A DNA stretch of 10,740 bases from Chloroflexota bacterium. GTDB lineage: Bacteria > Chloroflexota > Dehalococcoidia > GIF9 > UBA5629. The position numbers and the translations under genes are program-made. Positions 5,081-10,740 of the stretch are shown one piece after another (positions within the stretch are counted from its first letter, which is position 1; each line of letters begins with the position of its first letter). The DNA lies in NCBI GenBank assembly GCA_026389695.1, contig JAPLHI010000083.1:1-10740 (forward strand). The letters are read 5' to 3'. A model generated the notes under the pieces. That model was not told where the DNA came from. It searched no databases and saw nothing but the letters and a program-made list of their open reading frames with translations.

Positions 5081-6091
5081 TTACAAGTGTGACCGGTAAT
5101 GGTCCCAGCCTTTATTTTCAAAATTAACGGATTCCCCCTGTTCATCGAATATTTTAACCACACCCGGCGTTCCCGAGGTGATTTCACCGATGATGGTTAC
5201 AGGGCAGTTAACTCGTTTTTTAATCCCGTCGATTGTTACCTTATCTGCGGTAAAAAGTAGTTCATAATCCTCTCCGCCGGTCAGTGCAAATTCCAGGCTG
5301 GTTTCCTTAAAGTACTCATCTAAGAATGGATGCAACGGTATATTGGATTCATATATTGCAGCGCTCACACGACTGGCCTCACAGATACGGGTGAGGTCCG
5401 CAATCAGCCCGTCGCTGGTATCGATAGCTGACCTGACTCCATTTTTTAATAGAATCTTTGCCTCATGTACCCTGGGTACCGGCCGAAGGTGTGCGTCAAT
5501 CATTATCTTCTTCGCGTTCGGCCTGACGGCTGGTTTTTTGCGGAGAATCTCATATCCCGCCGCCGATAGCCCCGGATACCCTGTAATTGCCACATAGTCT
5601 CCCCGCCTGGAAGAAGTCCGGGTGAGCAATTTATTGCCTGTAGTCCTGCCCAACAGAGTAACACTTATAATCACCTGTTTGGAGGAGGAGACATTACCGC
5701 CGCTAATAACGACTTCATATTTATTCGCTATCTCAAGCATACCTTCATATAGACTGGTGATATTCTTCACTTCAATATCACCCGGCAAAGCCAGGGACAC
5801 AAGCGCATATAGCGGCACTCCCCCCATTGCAGCTATGTCACTTATATTAGACGCTATTGATTTCCAGCCAAGATCATACCAACCGGTATATTTCAGATTA
5901 AAGTGAACTCCTTCAACCATCATATCAGTTGTTGCTAACTGCATTGACCTGCCGGTACTCCAGGCTGCCGCATCATCACCTGCGCCTATAAAGAGGTTAC
6001 TCCATGCAGACGATGTCTTACAGCTTCGCTTGTTGATGATTTCGATGATGTGCGCAATCAGACCGAACTCACCTATGTCTGTAACCTTCAT
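5081..6091 (-). CDS. thiL: Thiamine-monophosphate kinase ThiL
   Basis: ThiL phosphorylates thiamine monophosphate with ATP to give thiamine diphosphate, the active cofactor. The 336-residue product starts with the family signature DIGEFGLI (5-12). It then has GDDAA (38-42), TTDMMVEGVHF (54-64), SNISDIAAMGG (81-91), GGN at 131-133 (GGD in many homologues), AIDTSDGL (222-229) and TGGEDYELLF (271-280). The metal-binding aspartates are present and length is normal. Because the N-terminal signature begins at once, the ATG at 6091 must be the start, yet no Shine-Dalgarno sequence precedes it. An extended -10 ends only 6 bases upstream, so the message is probably leaderless. It is the first gene of the operon with tsaE and tsaB. 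No TPP riboswitch is seen, and none would fit in the leader. Confidence 0.97.
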   Translation of the reverse strand: MKVTDIGEFGLIAHIIEIINKRSCKTSSAWSNLFIGAGDDAAAWSTGRSMQLATTDMMVEGVHFNLKYTGWYDLGWKSIASNISDIAAMGGVPLYALVSLALPGDIEVKNITSLYEGMLEIANKYEVVISGGNVSSSKQVIISVTLLGRTTGNKLLTRTSSRRGDYVAITGYPGLSAAGYEILRKKPAVRPNAKKIMIDAHLRPVPRVHEAKILLKNGVRSAIDTSDGLIADLTRICEASRVSAAIYESNIPLHPFLDEYFKETSLEFALTGGEDYELLFTADKVTIDGIKKRVNCPVTIIGEITSGTPGVVKIFDEQGESVNFENKGWDHYRSHL

Positions 6092-6097
6092 GTCGCG

Positions 6098-6106
6098 ATT
6101 ATATCA
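6098..6106 (-). promoter_or_regulatory. Extended -10 promoter of thiL (leaderless)
   Basis: On the minus strand this reads TGATATAAT, a perfect extended -10, followed by CGCGAC and then the thiL ATG. With a normal -10 to start distance, transcription would begin at or next to the A of the ATG. The -35 region is poor. Confidence 0.65.
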
Positions 6107-6160
6107 CAAGCTATGACGAACGGACTAAACGAAAAATTGTGAAAATTATTTTCCTAAGCC

Positions 6161-6190
6161 TTGATATAATGCGAAACCAAGTTATATAAT
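6161..6190 (+). promoter_or_regulatory. Tandem promoter elements for the zinc-ribbon gene
   Basis: TTGATA (6161-6166) and TATAAT (6185-6190) are spaced by 18 bases. A second, extended -10 TGATATAAT (6162-6170) overlaps the first hexamer. Either could serve the gene at 6220, whose AAAGGTGG ribosome site is at 6206-6213. Confidence 0.6.
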
Positions 6191-6219
6191 GCAGGAAAAT
6201 ATCACAAAGGTGGTGAAAT

Positions 6220-6582
6220 ATGCAGCAAGTTGCCACGTGTCCGAACTGCGGTTCACAGAATGCTGCCAATCAGCAGTTCTGCGTATCGTGTGGCGCTCAC
6301 ATTGCAGGTACGCCAAAACAATTACCGCACGTACCTATAGTTACCGGTGTGGCTGTCCCTCAGCCGGTTATGCCAGGGGTGGTGCAACCGCCTCCTTTAC
6401 CGGGCATGCCTCCTTTTCCAATGGCGCCTCAGACACGGCAACGCGTTGAGATCAGTCCCACCTGGGGATTGGCCTGGGGTTTATTCTGGAGGATGTTCTT
6501 CCTGTGGTTGTTTTTGCTTGGTCTAATTTTCATGGTTTACGTGGTTGTACGGCTTATACTTGGCTATACGACTTTGATTTAG
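6220..6582 (+). CDS. Zinc-ribbon, proline-rich, single-pass membrane protein of unknown function
   Basis: The 120-residue protein has three parts. An N-terminal zinc ribbon carries CPNC (C7, C10) and CVSC (C21, C24), of the 'zinc-ribbon' type often seen at the start of small bacterial membrane proteins. A linker from about 30 to 70 is rich in proline, valine and methionine (VVQPPPLPGMPPFPMAP). A single hydrophobic helix runs from about 85 to 112 and ends close to the C-terminus. If the ribbon stays in the cytoplasm this is a tail-anchored arrangement. I do not recognise a named family. AAAGGTGG lies upstream of the ATG. A good terminator follows, so it is probably monocistronic and separate from the next gene. 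Confidence 0.85.
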   Translation: MQQVATCPNCGSQNAANQQFCVSCGAHIAGTPKQLPHVPIVTGVAVPQPVMPGVVQPPPLPGMPPFPMAPQTRQRVEISPTWGLAWGLFWRMFFLWLFLLGLIFMVYVVVRLILGYTTLI

Positions 6583-6643
6583 AAACAGTAATGGAGGTTT
6601 GTTGCTGAAATAATACTCATCTTAAACATCGTTTTTCTGAATA

Positions 6644-6667
6644 AATGCTGCCGTCCGGCAGCATTTT
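6644..6667 (+). terminator. Intrinsic terminator after the zinc-ribbon gene
   Basis: AATGCTGCC (6644-6652) pairs perfectly over 9 bp with GGCAGCATT (6657-6665) around a GTCC loop, followed by a short T run. It separates the zinc-ribbon gene from the lipoprotein gene. Confidence 0.8.
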
Positions 6668-6699
6668 AGTTGTAAAAAATAAACATTCCGGAGGTTCAG

Positions 6700-7260
6700 A
6701 TGCTAAAAGTAAAATTTGTGATATCATTAATTGTCGTTAGCCTGATCGCCATTACGGCGTCAGGTTGCAGTTCGAATACTACGCCGAAAAATTATGATTC
6801 TCCTGTACCCATGGTGATTGACATGAATAAAAAATATACGGCAACAATTAAGACTGCCAAAGGTGATATCGTGTGCGAGCTATACGCTGCGGATGCACCT
6901 GTAACAGTGAACAACTTTGTGACACTGTCTCGCAAAGGCTTTTACAACGGTCTGACTTTTCACCGTGTCATACCCGGTTTCATGGTCCAGGGAGGTGATC
7001 CGAATGGCAACGGGACGGGTGGGCCGGGATATAAATTCCAGGATGAATTCAGCCAACGGACACACCAGACCGGTACTCTCTCCATGGCCAATTCGGGCCC
7101 GAACACGAACGGAAGCCAGTTTTTCATCTGCTACGCACCACAGCCGCATCTTAACGGCAAACATACGGTTTTCGGACAATGCACTCAGGGAATGGATGTG
7201 TTGAAAAAACTCGTTAACGGCGATAAGATGACCGAGGTCGTTATCACAGAGAGCAATTGA
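6700..7260 (+). CDS. Cyclophilin-type peptidyl-prolyl isomerase, predicted lipoprotein
   Basis: Cyclophilins catalyse cis-trans isomerisation of Xaa-Pro bonds. This 186-residue protein starts with a signal peptide (KVK, hydrophobic core 6-19) and a lipobox-like ASGC with C23, so it should be lipid-anchored outside the cytoplasmic membrane, where it would help fold exported proteins. The isomerase domain shows FHRVIPGFMVQGGDP (87-101) with catalytic R89, GTLSMANSGPNTNGSQFFI (125-143) and HLNGKHTVFG (150-159). The position of human cyclophilin A W121 is a histidine here, so weak cyclosporin binding is likely. The -3 lipobox residue is alanine rather than leucine, a tolerated variant. GGAGGT precedes the ATG by 6 bases. 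The next gene converges on it 21 bp away, and I see no terminator. Confidence 0.93.
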   Translation: MLKVKFVISLIVVSLIAITASGCSSNTTPKNYDSPVPMVIDMNKKYTATIKTAKGDIVCELYAADAPVTVNNFVTLSRKGFYNGLTFHRVIPGFMVQGGDPNGNGTGGPGYKFQDEFSQRTHQTGTLSMANSGPNTNGSQFFICYAPQPHLNGKHTVFGQCTQGMDVLKKLVNGDKMTEVVITESN

Positions 7261-7281
7261 CAGACAAAGTAGGCACGTACA

Positions 7282-7680
7282 TTATATAATTCCCCAATCC
7301 CTGTAACCCTGTTGAATAATCGCCAGGTACCCGGGCGAGGGTTTATCTTCTTCAGCCTGCCGTAATCTGGCAAATGTCACTGCTTCGATGGGATCGCCGC
7401 TGTCCGTCCAGACAGTGACATTGAGATGCCTATACGTAGTAAGGTCTTCCCATTTGTCCAGCTTCCTGAGGTCGGCCTCGGTTATTTCATAAATACCACC
7501 CATGACCTTGTCCCCCTTTGAATACATGATGGTGGCAGGCGCGCCCTTGCGTTCCCGGGAGTACCCGCTGAAGATCAGCTTATAGTTCGGCAGGGTGGCA
7601 GAAATTTTTGCCTTGGCCTCAGGACATCTCTCCGCCATCTGTTTGCGGTTTAAATTAGATGCATACGCAAAATAGTACAT
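7282..7680 (-). CDS. Gamma-glutamylcyclotransferase-like (GGCT fold) protein
   Basis: The 132-residue protein has the GGCT/AIG2-like signature. It opens with YFAYASNLN (3-11; usually YGSNL), the substrate-binding loop, and has the later motif GGIYEITEADLRKLDKWED (61-79). In that motif E78 matches the general-base glutamate of the family (LDxxE). Characterised relatives cyclise gamma-glutamyl amides to 5-oxoproline or cleave gamma-glutamylamines, but the substrate here is unknown and not implied by neighbours. GAGG lies 5 bases upstream of the ATG. The gene diverges from the phosphoesterase gene and converges on the cyclophilin gene. Size and residues argue for an intact single-domain enzyme. 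Confidence 0.82.
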   Translation of the reverse strand: MYYFAYASNLNRKQMAERCPEAKAKISATLPNYKLIFSGYSRERKGAPATIMYSKGDKVMGGIYEITEADLRKLDKWEDLTTYRHLNVTVWTDSGDPIEAVTFARLRQAEEDKPSPGYLAIIQQGYRDWGII

Positions 7681-7765
7681 ATGGCCTCTATAATCCCGTT
7701 AATCCTAACATCATGACCGCGCAGCGTCAAATTGCATGAGACGAAGGGTCATACCATCCTTGTTG

Positions 7766-7774
7766 TGCTATAAT
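7766..7774 (+). promoter_or_regulatory. Extended -10 promoter of the phosphoesterase gene
   Basis: This reads TGCTATAAT, a perfect extended -10, and is followed by only nine bases (CCGGTTCTC) before the ATG at 7784. The message would have a leader of roughly 0-3 bases. There is no clear -35 and no Shine-Dalgarno sequence. A 13-bp near-copy of CTATAATCCGGTT occurs 80 bp upstream at 7688-7700. Confidence 0.6.
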
Positions 7775-7783
7775 CCGGTTCTC

Positions 7784-8518
7784 ATGAAGTACCTGATCGT
7801 TGCTGATATCCACAGTAATCTCGAGGCTTTTCAGGCGGTACTGGATGACGTGAAAAATAATTATGCAGGTTTTGACCGCCTCTGGTGTCTGGGAGATGTG
7901 GTAGGCTACGGCCCCAATCCGTCCGAGTGCATTAAATTATTGCGTGAGTTTGATTTTGTCTGCGTGTGCGGCAATCATGATCAGGCGGCGGTGGGCAAGA
8001 TAGATATAACTGATTTTAACGCTGATGCAGCAAGCGCCAACGAATGGACTGCTCAGCAGATTTCAGAAGAGGATACACAATTTCTGATTGATCTGCCCGA
8101 GGTGGTTATTGAAAGTGAATTCACTATAGTGCACGGTAGCCCCCGTGCGCCCGTGTGGGAGTATATAACATCCGCTGTTTCCGCCATGGAGGGCTTCAGA
8201 CATTTTGAGACACGGTACTGCCTGGTAGGCCATACGCATGTGCCTTTTGTATTTGAACAGGATGAGGTTGTGGTAAATGAGGGGTACCTGGGCAACGGGG
8301 ACATGCTTGTATTGGGAGAACACAGGCTCATAATTAACCCGGGAGGAGTGGGCCAGCCGCGTGACCGTGATCCACGTGCGAGTTATGCTGTCTACGATTC
8401 AGACAACCAAAGCATATATCAATGTAGGATTTCTTATGATATTGCCGTAACCCAGGAGAAGATGGAGGAGGCAGGCCTGCCCGACTTTTTAATTAGCAGG
8501 TTGGGGTGGGGTGTCTAA
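7784..8518 (+). CDS. YfcE/MJ0936-type calcineurin-like metallophosphoesterase
   Basis: The 244-residue enzyme contains the full metallophosphoesterase metal set: DIH (D8, H10), GDVVGYGPNP (37-46), GNHDQ (63-67), VHGSP (116-120) and GHTHVPF (149-155). It ends with INPGGVGQPRDRDPRASYAV, typical of the PF12850 subgroup. Such enzymes hydrolyse phosphodiesters with two metal ions. The physiological substrate is unknown. I start it at the ATG at 7784 because the first beta strand (MKYLIVADIHSN) begins there. An in-frame ATG at 7736 would add 16 residues but would place the promoter inside the gene. The SRP RNA promoter starts 2 bases after the stop. Confidence 0.9.
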   Translation: MKYLIVADIHSNLEAFQAVLDDVKNNYAGFDRLWCLGDVVGYGPNPSECIKLLREFDFVCVCGNHDQAAVGKIDITDFNADAASANEWTAQQISEEDTQFLIDLPEVVIESEFTIVHGSPRAPVWEYITSAVSAMEGFRHFETRYCLVGHTHVPFVFEQDEVVVNEGYLGNGDMLVLGEHRLIINPGGVGQPRDRDPRASYAVYDSDNQSIYQCRISYDIAVTQEKMEEAGLPDFLISRLGWGV

Positions 8519-8520
8519 TC

Positions 8521-8549
8521 TTGAAAAGTTCAGCATAGCATAGTAGTAT
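8521..8549 (+). promoter_or_regulatory. SRP RNA promoter
   Basis: TTGAAA (8521-8526) and TAGTAT (8544-8549) are separated by 17 bases, close to consensus. Transcription would start at about 8556, exactly where the closing helix of the SRP RNA begins. Confidence 0.75.
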
Positions 8550-8555
8550 TTGTCC

Positions 8556-8824
8556 GGGTCGTGCTAGGCGGGGAACTAGCGGTGCCCTGTACCCGAGATC
8601 CGCTATAGCGGGGTCGAATTCCGGCTCGAGGTTTTATTCATCAGGACTGTGAAAGTTAAGCGGTGTTGAGGGCTGGGTCTTGCGCGGCGGAGGACTATGA
8701 ATCCCGTCAGGTCCGGAAGGAAGCAGCGGTAAATAGTAAACTCCGGGTGCCGCAGGGTTACCTGGTTGGAGCTGGCTGGCTGGAGCAAGCTGATGGGTAT
8801 CATCGAAGGACGGTGCACGGCCCA
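8556..8824 (+). ncRNA. ffs: Signal recognition particle RNA, large bacterial type with Alu domain
   Basis: This is the RNA scaffold of the signal recognition particle; it binds Ffh and FtsY during co-translational targeting. The conserved domain IV hairpin GTCAGGTCCGGAAGGAAGC (from 8706) with its GGAA tetraloop (8715-8718) is unmistakable. The 5' part (GTGCTAGGCGGGGAACTAGC from 8561, then CGGTGCCCTGTACCCGAG and ATCCGCTATAGCGGGG) closely matches the Alu domain of the Bacillus-type large SRP RNA, and TGCCGCAGGGTTACCTGG follows domain IV as in that class. The ends pair: GGGTCGTGC (8556-8564) with GCACGGCCC (8815-8823), nine pairs including one G-U. The length of about 270 bases fits the large class, not 4.5S. 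No terminator hairpin with a T tract follows before rsmA. Ends are estimated to within a few bases. Confidence 0.96.
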
Positions 8825-8853
8825 TTAAATTTAGATGTGAATGATTACAGCAC

Positions 8854-9705
8854 GTGTCTAAGAAGGCAGCATCACCTTCAGATAAAATCAAAGGGCAGTT
8901 GAGGAGTTCCGGTCTGAGGGCCAGAAAAAGCCTCGGCCAGAATTTTCTTGTGGACGACGATGTCCGAGACAGTATAATCATAGCTGCAGAGCTATCCATT
9001 TCCGACACTATAATAGAGGTTGGGCCCGGCCTGGGTGTGTTGACGGAGGAACTTATCAAAAAAGCAGGGAATGTCATTGCTATTGAGAAGGATGACCAAC
9101 TTTACATAAAACTTAGGGACAAATTCAATAAATATCGCAATTTTCAGATAGTAAATTCTGATATACTTGAACTTAACCTGGATGATCTCGTGAAAAATAA
9201 TCATGATTACAAGGTAGTTGCCAATATCCCGTACTATATTACTTCACCGATACTCCATTTATTTATTCAAGCACAATTCAAACCCTCTCTGATGGTTGTT
9301 ATGATGCAAAGGGAAGTGGCAGAGGCGGTCACAGCCAGCCAGGGGAAGATGAGCTATATCTCAGTAAGTATGCAGGTTTACAGCAGGCCGGAGGTTATCT
9401 GCCGGGTACCTGCAAGCAGTTTTTATCCCAGGCCGAAAGTCGACTCGGCTATAGTGAAATTTAATATGCTGCCGGAACCGGCGGTATCAGTGGATGAGAT
9501 AACGCAGTTCCTGAAAGTAGTTCAGTGCTGTTTTGCTGCGCCCAGAAAGCAACTGAGAAACTCTCTGGCTCTTGGTTTAAAACTGGATACCCCTGTGGCC
9601 AAAGAAATCCTGGACAGTGCGGGCATTGACTACCAGAGGCGTGCGGAGACATTGTCGCTACGGGAATGGCAGGCCCTGTACATGCGCATCATGGCAAGGG
9701 GGTAA
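8854..9705 (+). CDS. rsmA: 16S rRNA (adenine1518/1519-N6)-dimethyltransferase RsmA
   Basis: RsmA (KsgA) uses S-adenosylmethionine to dimethylate A1518 and A1519 in the 3' hairpin of 16S rRNA, a late check in small-subunit assembly. The 283-residue product has KSLGQNFL (25-32), SAM-binding EVGPGLGVLTE (55-65), IEKD (77-80), NSDILE (101-106), the catalytic NIPYYI (124-129) and FYPRPKVDS (190-198), so it is intact. The start is uncertain. GTG at 8854 has no Shine-Dalgarno sequence, and TTG at 8899 has AAAGGG close upstream and would still precede the core motif. The gene begins 30 bases after the SRP RNA with no terminator or obvious promoter between, so shared transcription is likely. ispE follows after 3 bases. 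Confidence 0.96.
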   Translation: MSKKAASPSDKIKGQLRSSGLRARKSLGQNFLVDDDVRDSIIIAAELSISDTIIEVGPGLGVLTEELIKKAGNVIAIEKDDQLYIKLRDKFNKYRNFQIVNSDILELNLDDLVKNNHDYKVVANIPYYITSPILHLFIQAQFKPSLMVVMMQREVAEAVTASQGKMSYISVSMQVYSRPEVICRVPASSFYPRPKVDSAIVKFNMLPEPAVSVDEITQFLKVVQCCFAAPRKQLRNSLALGLKLDTPVAKEILDSAGIDYQRRAETLSLREWQALYMRIMARG

Positions 9706-9708
9706 GTT

Positions 9709-10569
9709 GTGCTTATTTTACAGTCGCCGGCAAAGGTCAACCTGGTTCTGGAGGTGATAGGAAAGCGGGATGACGGCTACCATGAGATTAAGAGCATCAT
9801 GCAGACTGTTGGTTTGTATGACATGCTGAGATTTGAGGAAGCGGAAAACCTTGAGTTGAATTGTACTGTACAGCAGCTCCAAACGGAAGACAACCTGGTT
9901 ATAAAAGCGGCGCAACTGCTCAGGCAGGTCAGCGGCTGTAAGAAGGGCGCGCGTATAAAACTGGATAAAAAAATCCCCTGGAGCGCAGGTTTAGGCGGAG
10001 GCAGCAGTAATGCTGCCATTACTTTGATCGGCTTGAACCGAATGTGGGGATTAAATTACTCCGAGCAGGAGCTTGTTAAAATTGGAAGTCGCGTCGGCTC
10101 GGATGTTCCTTTTTTCATATATGGGGGTACATGCTTTGTGGAGGGAAGAGGTGAAAAGCTCTCTCTTTTACCTGACATTGCACCCGAGTGGTTTGTGTTT
10201 TTAAAACCGGATATACCCGAACAGATAAATAAGACAACGAGATTATACGGTATGATGCAACCGGCAAATTATACGGATGGCACTTATGCTGCCAGGGTGA
10301 AGGCATCGATTGAAAGCGGCGGCAGATTAGTGCCTGCCTCCTTACATAATGCATTTGATTTTATTGTATTTAAAGCTTATCCGGAACTGGTCAGGTACTG
10401 GAGACCTTTCCATCGTTGCGGAGCAGGTAAATTGCATCTGGCCGGCTCCGGTCCCATGATCTTTTCGTTGGCGGAAGATGAAGCGAAGGCCAATGAAATA
10501 AAACAAAAACTGGGCGAGCTGGGTATTGAGTCTGTGGTTGTTTCAAGTGCGAAAAGAGGAGCGATTTGA
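9709..10569 (+). CDS. ispE: 4-diphosphocytidyl-2-C-methyl-D-erythritol kinase IspE
   Basis: IspE phosphorylates CDP-methylerythritol at the 2-hydroxyl, the fourth step of the MEP pathway to isoprenoids. This GHMP-kinase of 286 residues shows SPAKVNLVLEVIGKRDDGYH (6-25) with catalytic K9, the ATP loop PWSAGLGGGSSNAA (90-103), GSDVPFF (130-136) with catalytic D132, and the third GHMP motif LAGSGPMIFSL near the C-terminus. Length is normal. The start is GTG with GGGGG about 6 bases upstream, 3 bases after the rsmA stop. The adjacency of rsmA and ispE is common in bacteria. The next gene overlaps its stop codon, so all three form one unit. Its presence implies the MEP rather than the mevalonate route. 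Confidence 0.97.
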   Translation: MLILQSPAKVNLVLEVIGKRDDGYHEIKSIMQTVGLYDMLRFEEAENLELNCTVQQLQTEDNLVIKAAQLLRQVSGCKKGARIKLDKKIPWSAGLGGGSSNAAITLIGLNRMWGLNYSEQELVKIGSRVGSDVPFFIYGGTCFVEGRGEKLSLLPDIAPEWFVFLKPDIPEQINKTTRLYGMMQPANYTDGTYAARVKASIESGGRLVPASLHNAFDFIVFKAYPELVRYWRPFHRCGAGKLHLAGSGPMIFSLAEDEAKANEIKQKLGELGIESVVVSSAKRGAI

Positions 10570-10740
10570 AGATTAACAGCACAGAACCAGAGAAAAAAAA
10601 TATTAAATGGTTGAAGGAAGGGCTATTGCTCTTGGGCATGATAGCCATCTCATGCGGCATTGTTTTTCTGCTTACCCGTTTTCAGGACTATTTCCGCATT
10701 TCATTACATGGTTATGAATGGATAGCTTATATCCTTGTTT
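10566..10740 (+). CDS. N-terminal fragment of a membrane protein (cut by window end)
   Basis: A TTG start overlaps the ispE stop by four bases (TTGA), with GAGGAG 4 bases upstream, indicating translational coupling. The 58 visible residues begin with a charged stretch (KINSTEPEKKNIKWLKEG). A membrane helix follows (LLLLGMIAISCGIVFLLT, about 20-37), then QDYFRISLHGYEWIAYILV, which enters a second hydrophobic segment at the window edge. The pattern 'helix, short amphipathic stretch, YxxxxYILV' recalls VTT/DedA-type (SNARE-associated) membrane proteins, but too little is visible to assign a family. Confidence 0.7.
   Translation, partial: MKINSTEPEKKNIKWLKEGLLLLGMIAISCGIVFLLTRFQDYFRISLHGYEWIAYILV

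Noticed and set aside
6092..6219. TPP riboswitch upstream of thiL
   Set aside because: The 128-base gap has no THI-box motif, and the thiL promoter lies only 6 bases from the start codon, which leaves no leader to hold one.
7688..7780. 13-bp near-repeat CTATAATCCsGTT at 7688 and 7768 as a mobile-element or operator repeat
   Set aside because: There are only two copies and one is a functional -10. The match is short and A+T-rich, and no inverted ends or duplication flank it.
7736..7783. Longer phosphoesterase start at 7736
   Set aside because: The extension would contain the extended -10 element, and the first beta strand with the DxH motif begins at 7784.
8603..9077. Minus-strand open frames over the SRP RNA and rsmA start
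   Set aside because: They run antisense to an unmistakable SRP RNA and to RsmA. There are no ribosome sites or recognisable domains.
1..10740. CRISPR array, insertion sequence, integrase, attachment site or tRNA gene
   Set aside because: I saw no spaced direct repeats, transposase-like reading frame, terminal inverted repeats or tRNA cloverleaf on either strand.

Overview
This window reads as a bacterial housekeeping region. The genes are tightly packed on both strands, coding is of moderate G+C, and there are no phage, transposon, CRISPR or tRNA signatures. Overall gene style (FtsH-like protein, MarR regulator, RsfS, CvpA-type protein, the thiL-tsaE-tsaB cluster, a large SRP RNA, rsmA-ispE) fits a Chloroflexota bacterium of the Dehalococcoidia type best. 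A Firmicutes-like lineage cannot be excluded from the sequence alone, and this assignment is inference.

Layout. Positions 1-2089 (minus strand): a 38-codon ORF, an FtsH-like membrane AAA protein lacking the protease domain, and a MarR-family regulator. Positions 2090-2448: a regulatory gap with candidate operators and the rsfS promoter. Positions 2449-3223: rsfS (+) and ndk (-), overlapping tail to tail. Positions 3224-3384: a divergent promoter region. Positions 3385-3885: a CvpA-type membrane protein (+). Positions 3906-6091: the minus-strand operon thiL-tsaE-tsaB. Positions 6220-7260: a zinc-ribbon membrane protein and a cyclophilin-type lipoprotein (+). Positions 7282-7680: a gamma-glutamylcyclotransferase-like protein (-). 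Positions 7784-8518: a YfcE-like metallophosphoesterase (+). Positions 8556-8824: the SRP RNA. Positions 8854-10740: rsmA, ispE and the start of a membrane protein, all closely coupled (+).

How the genes work together. Much of the window serves translation and its quality: RsfS (ribosome silencing), TsaE/TsaB (tRNA t6A37), RsmA (16S rRNA dimethylation) and SRP RNA (membrane targeting). Ndk, ThiL and IspE add nucleotide, thiamine and isoprenoid metabolism.

The most notable signals are as follows. (1) The FtsH-like gene switches from a bacterial FtsH N-terminus and AAA core to a Cdc48-like C-terminus, with an abrupt change in codon use inside the conserved arginine-finger motif. It is either a natural chimera or an assembly join. 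(2) Five perfect TGnTATAAT extended -10 elements were found by eye. All lie in gene-free DNA and in the right orientation upstream of a gene. Two of them (thiL and the phosphoesterase) are so close to the start codon that the mRNAs should be leaderless or nearly so. (3) rsfS appears to have an AUA or TTG start. (4) An 11-bp repeat with a palindromic core flanks the MarR promoter region. No undescribed multi-gene defence or mobile system was found.
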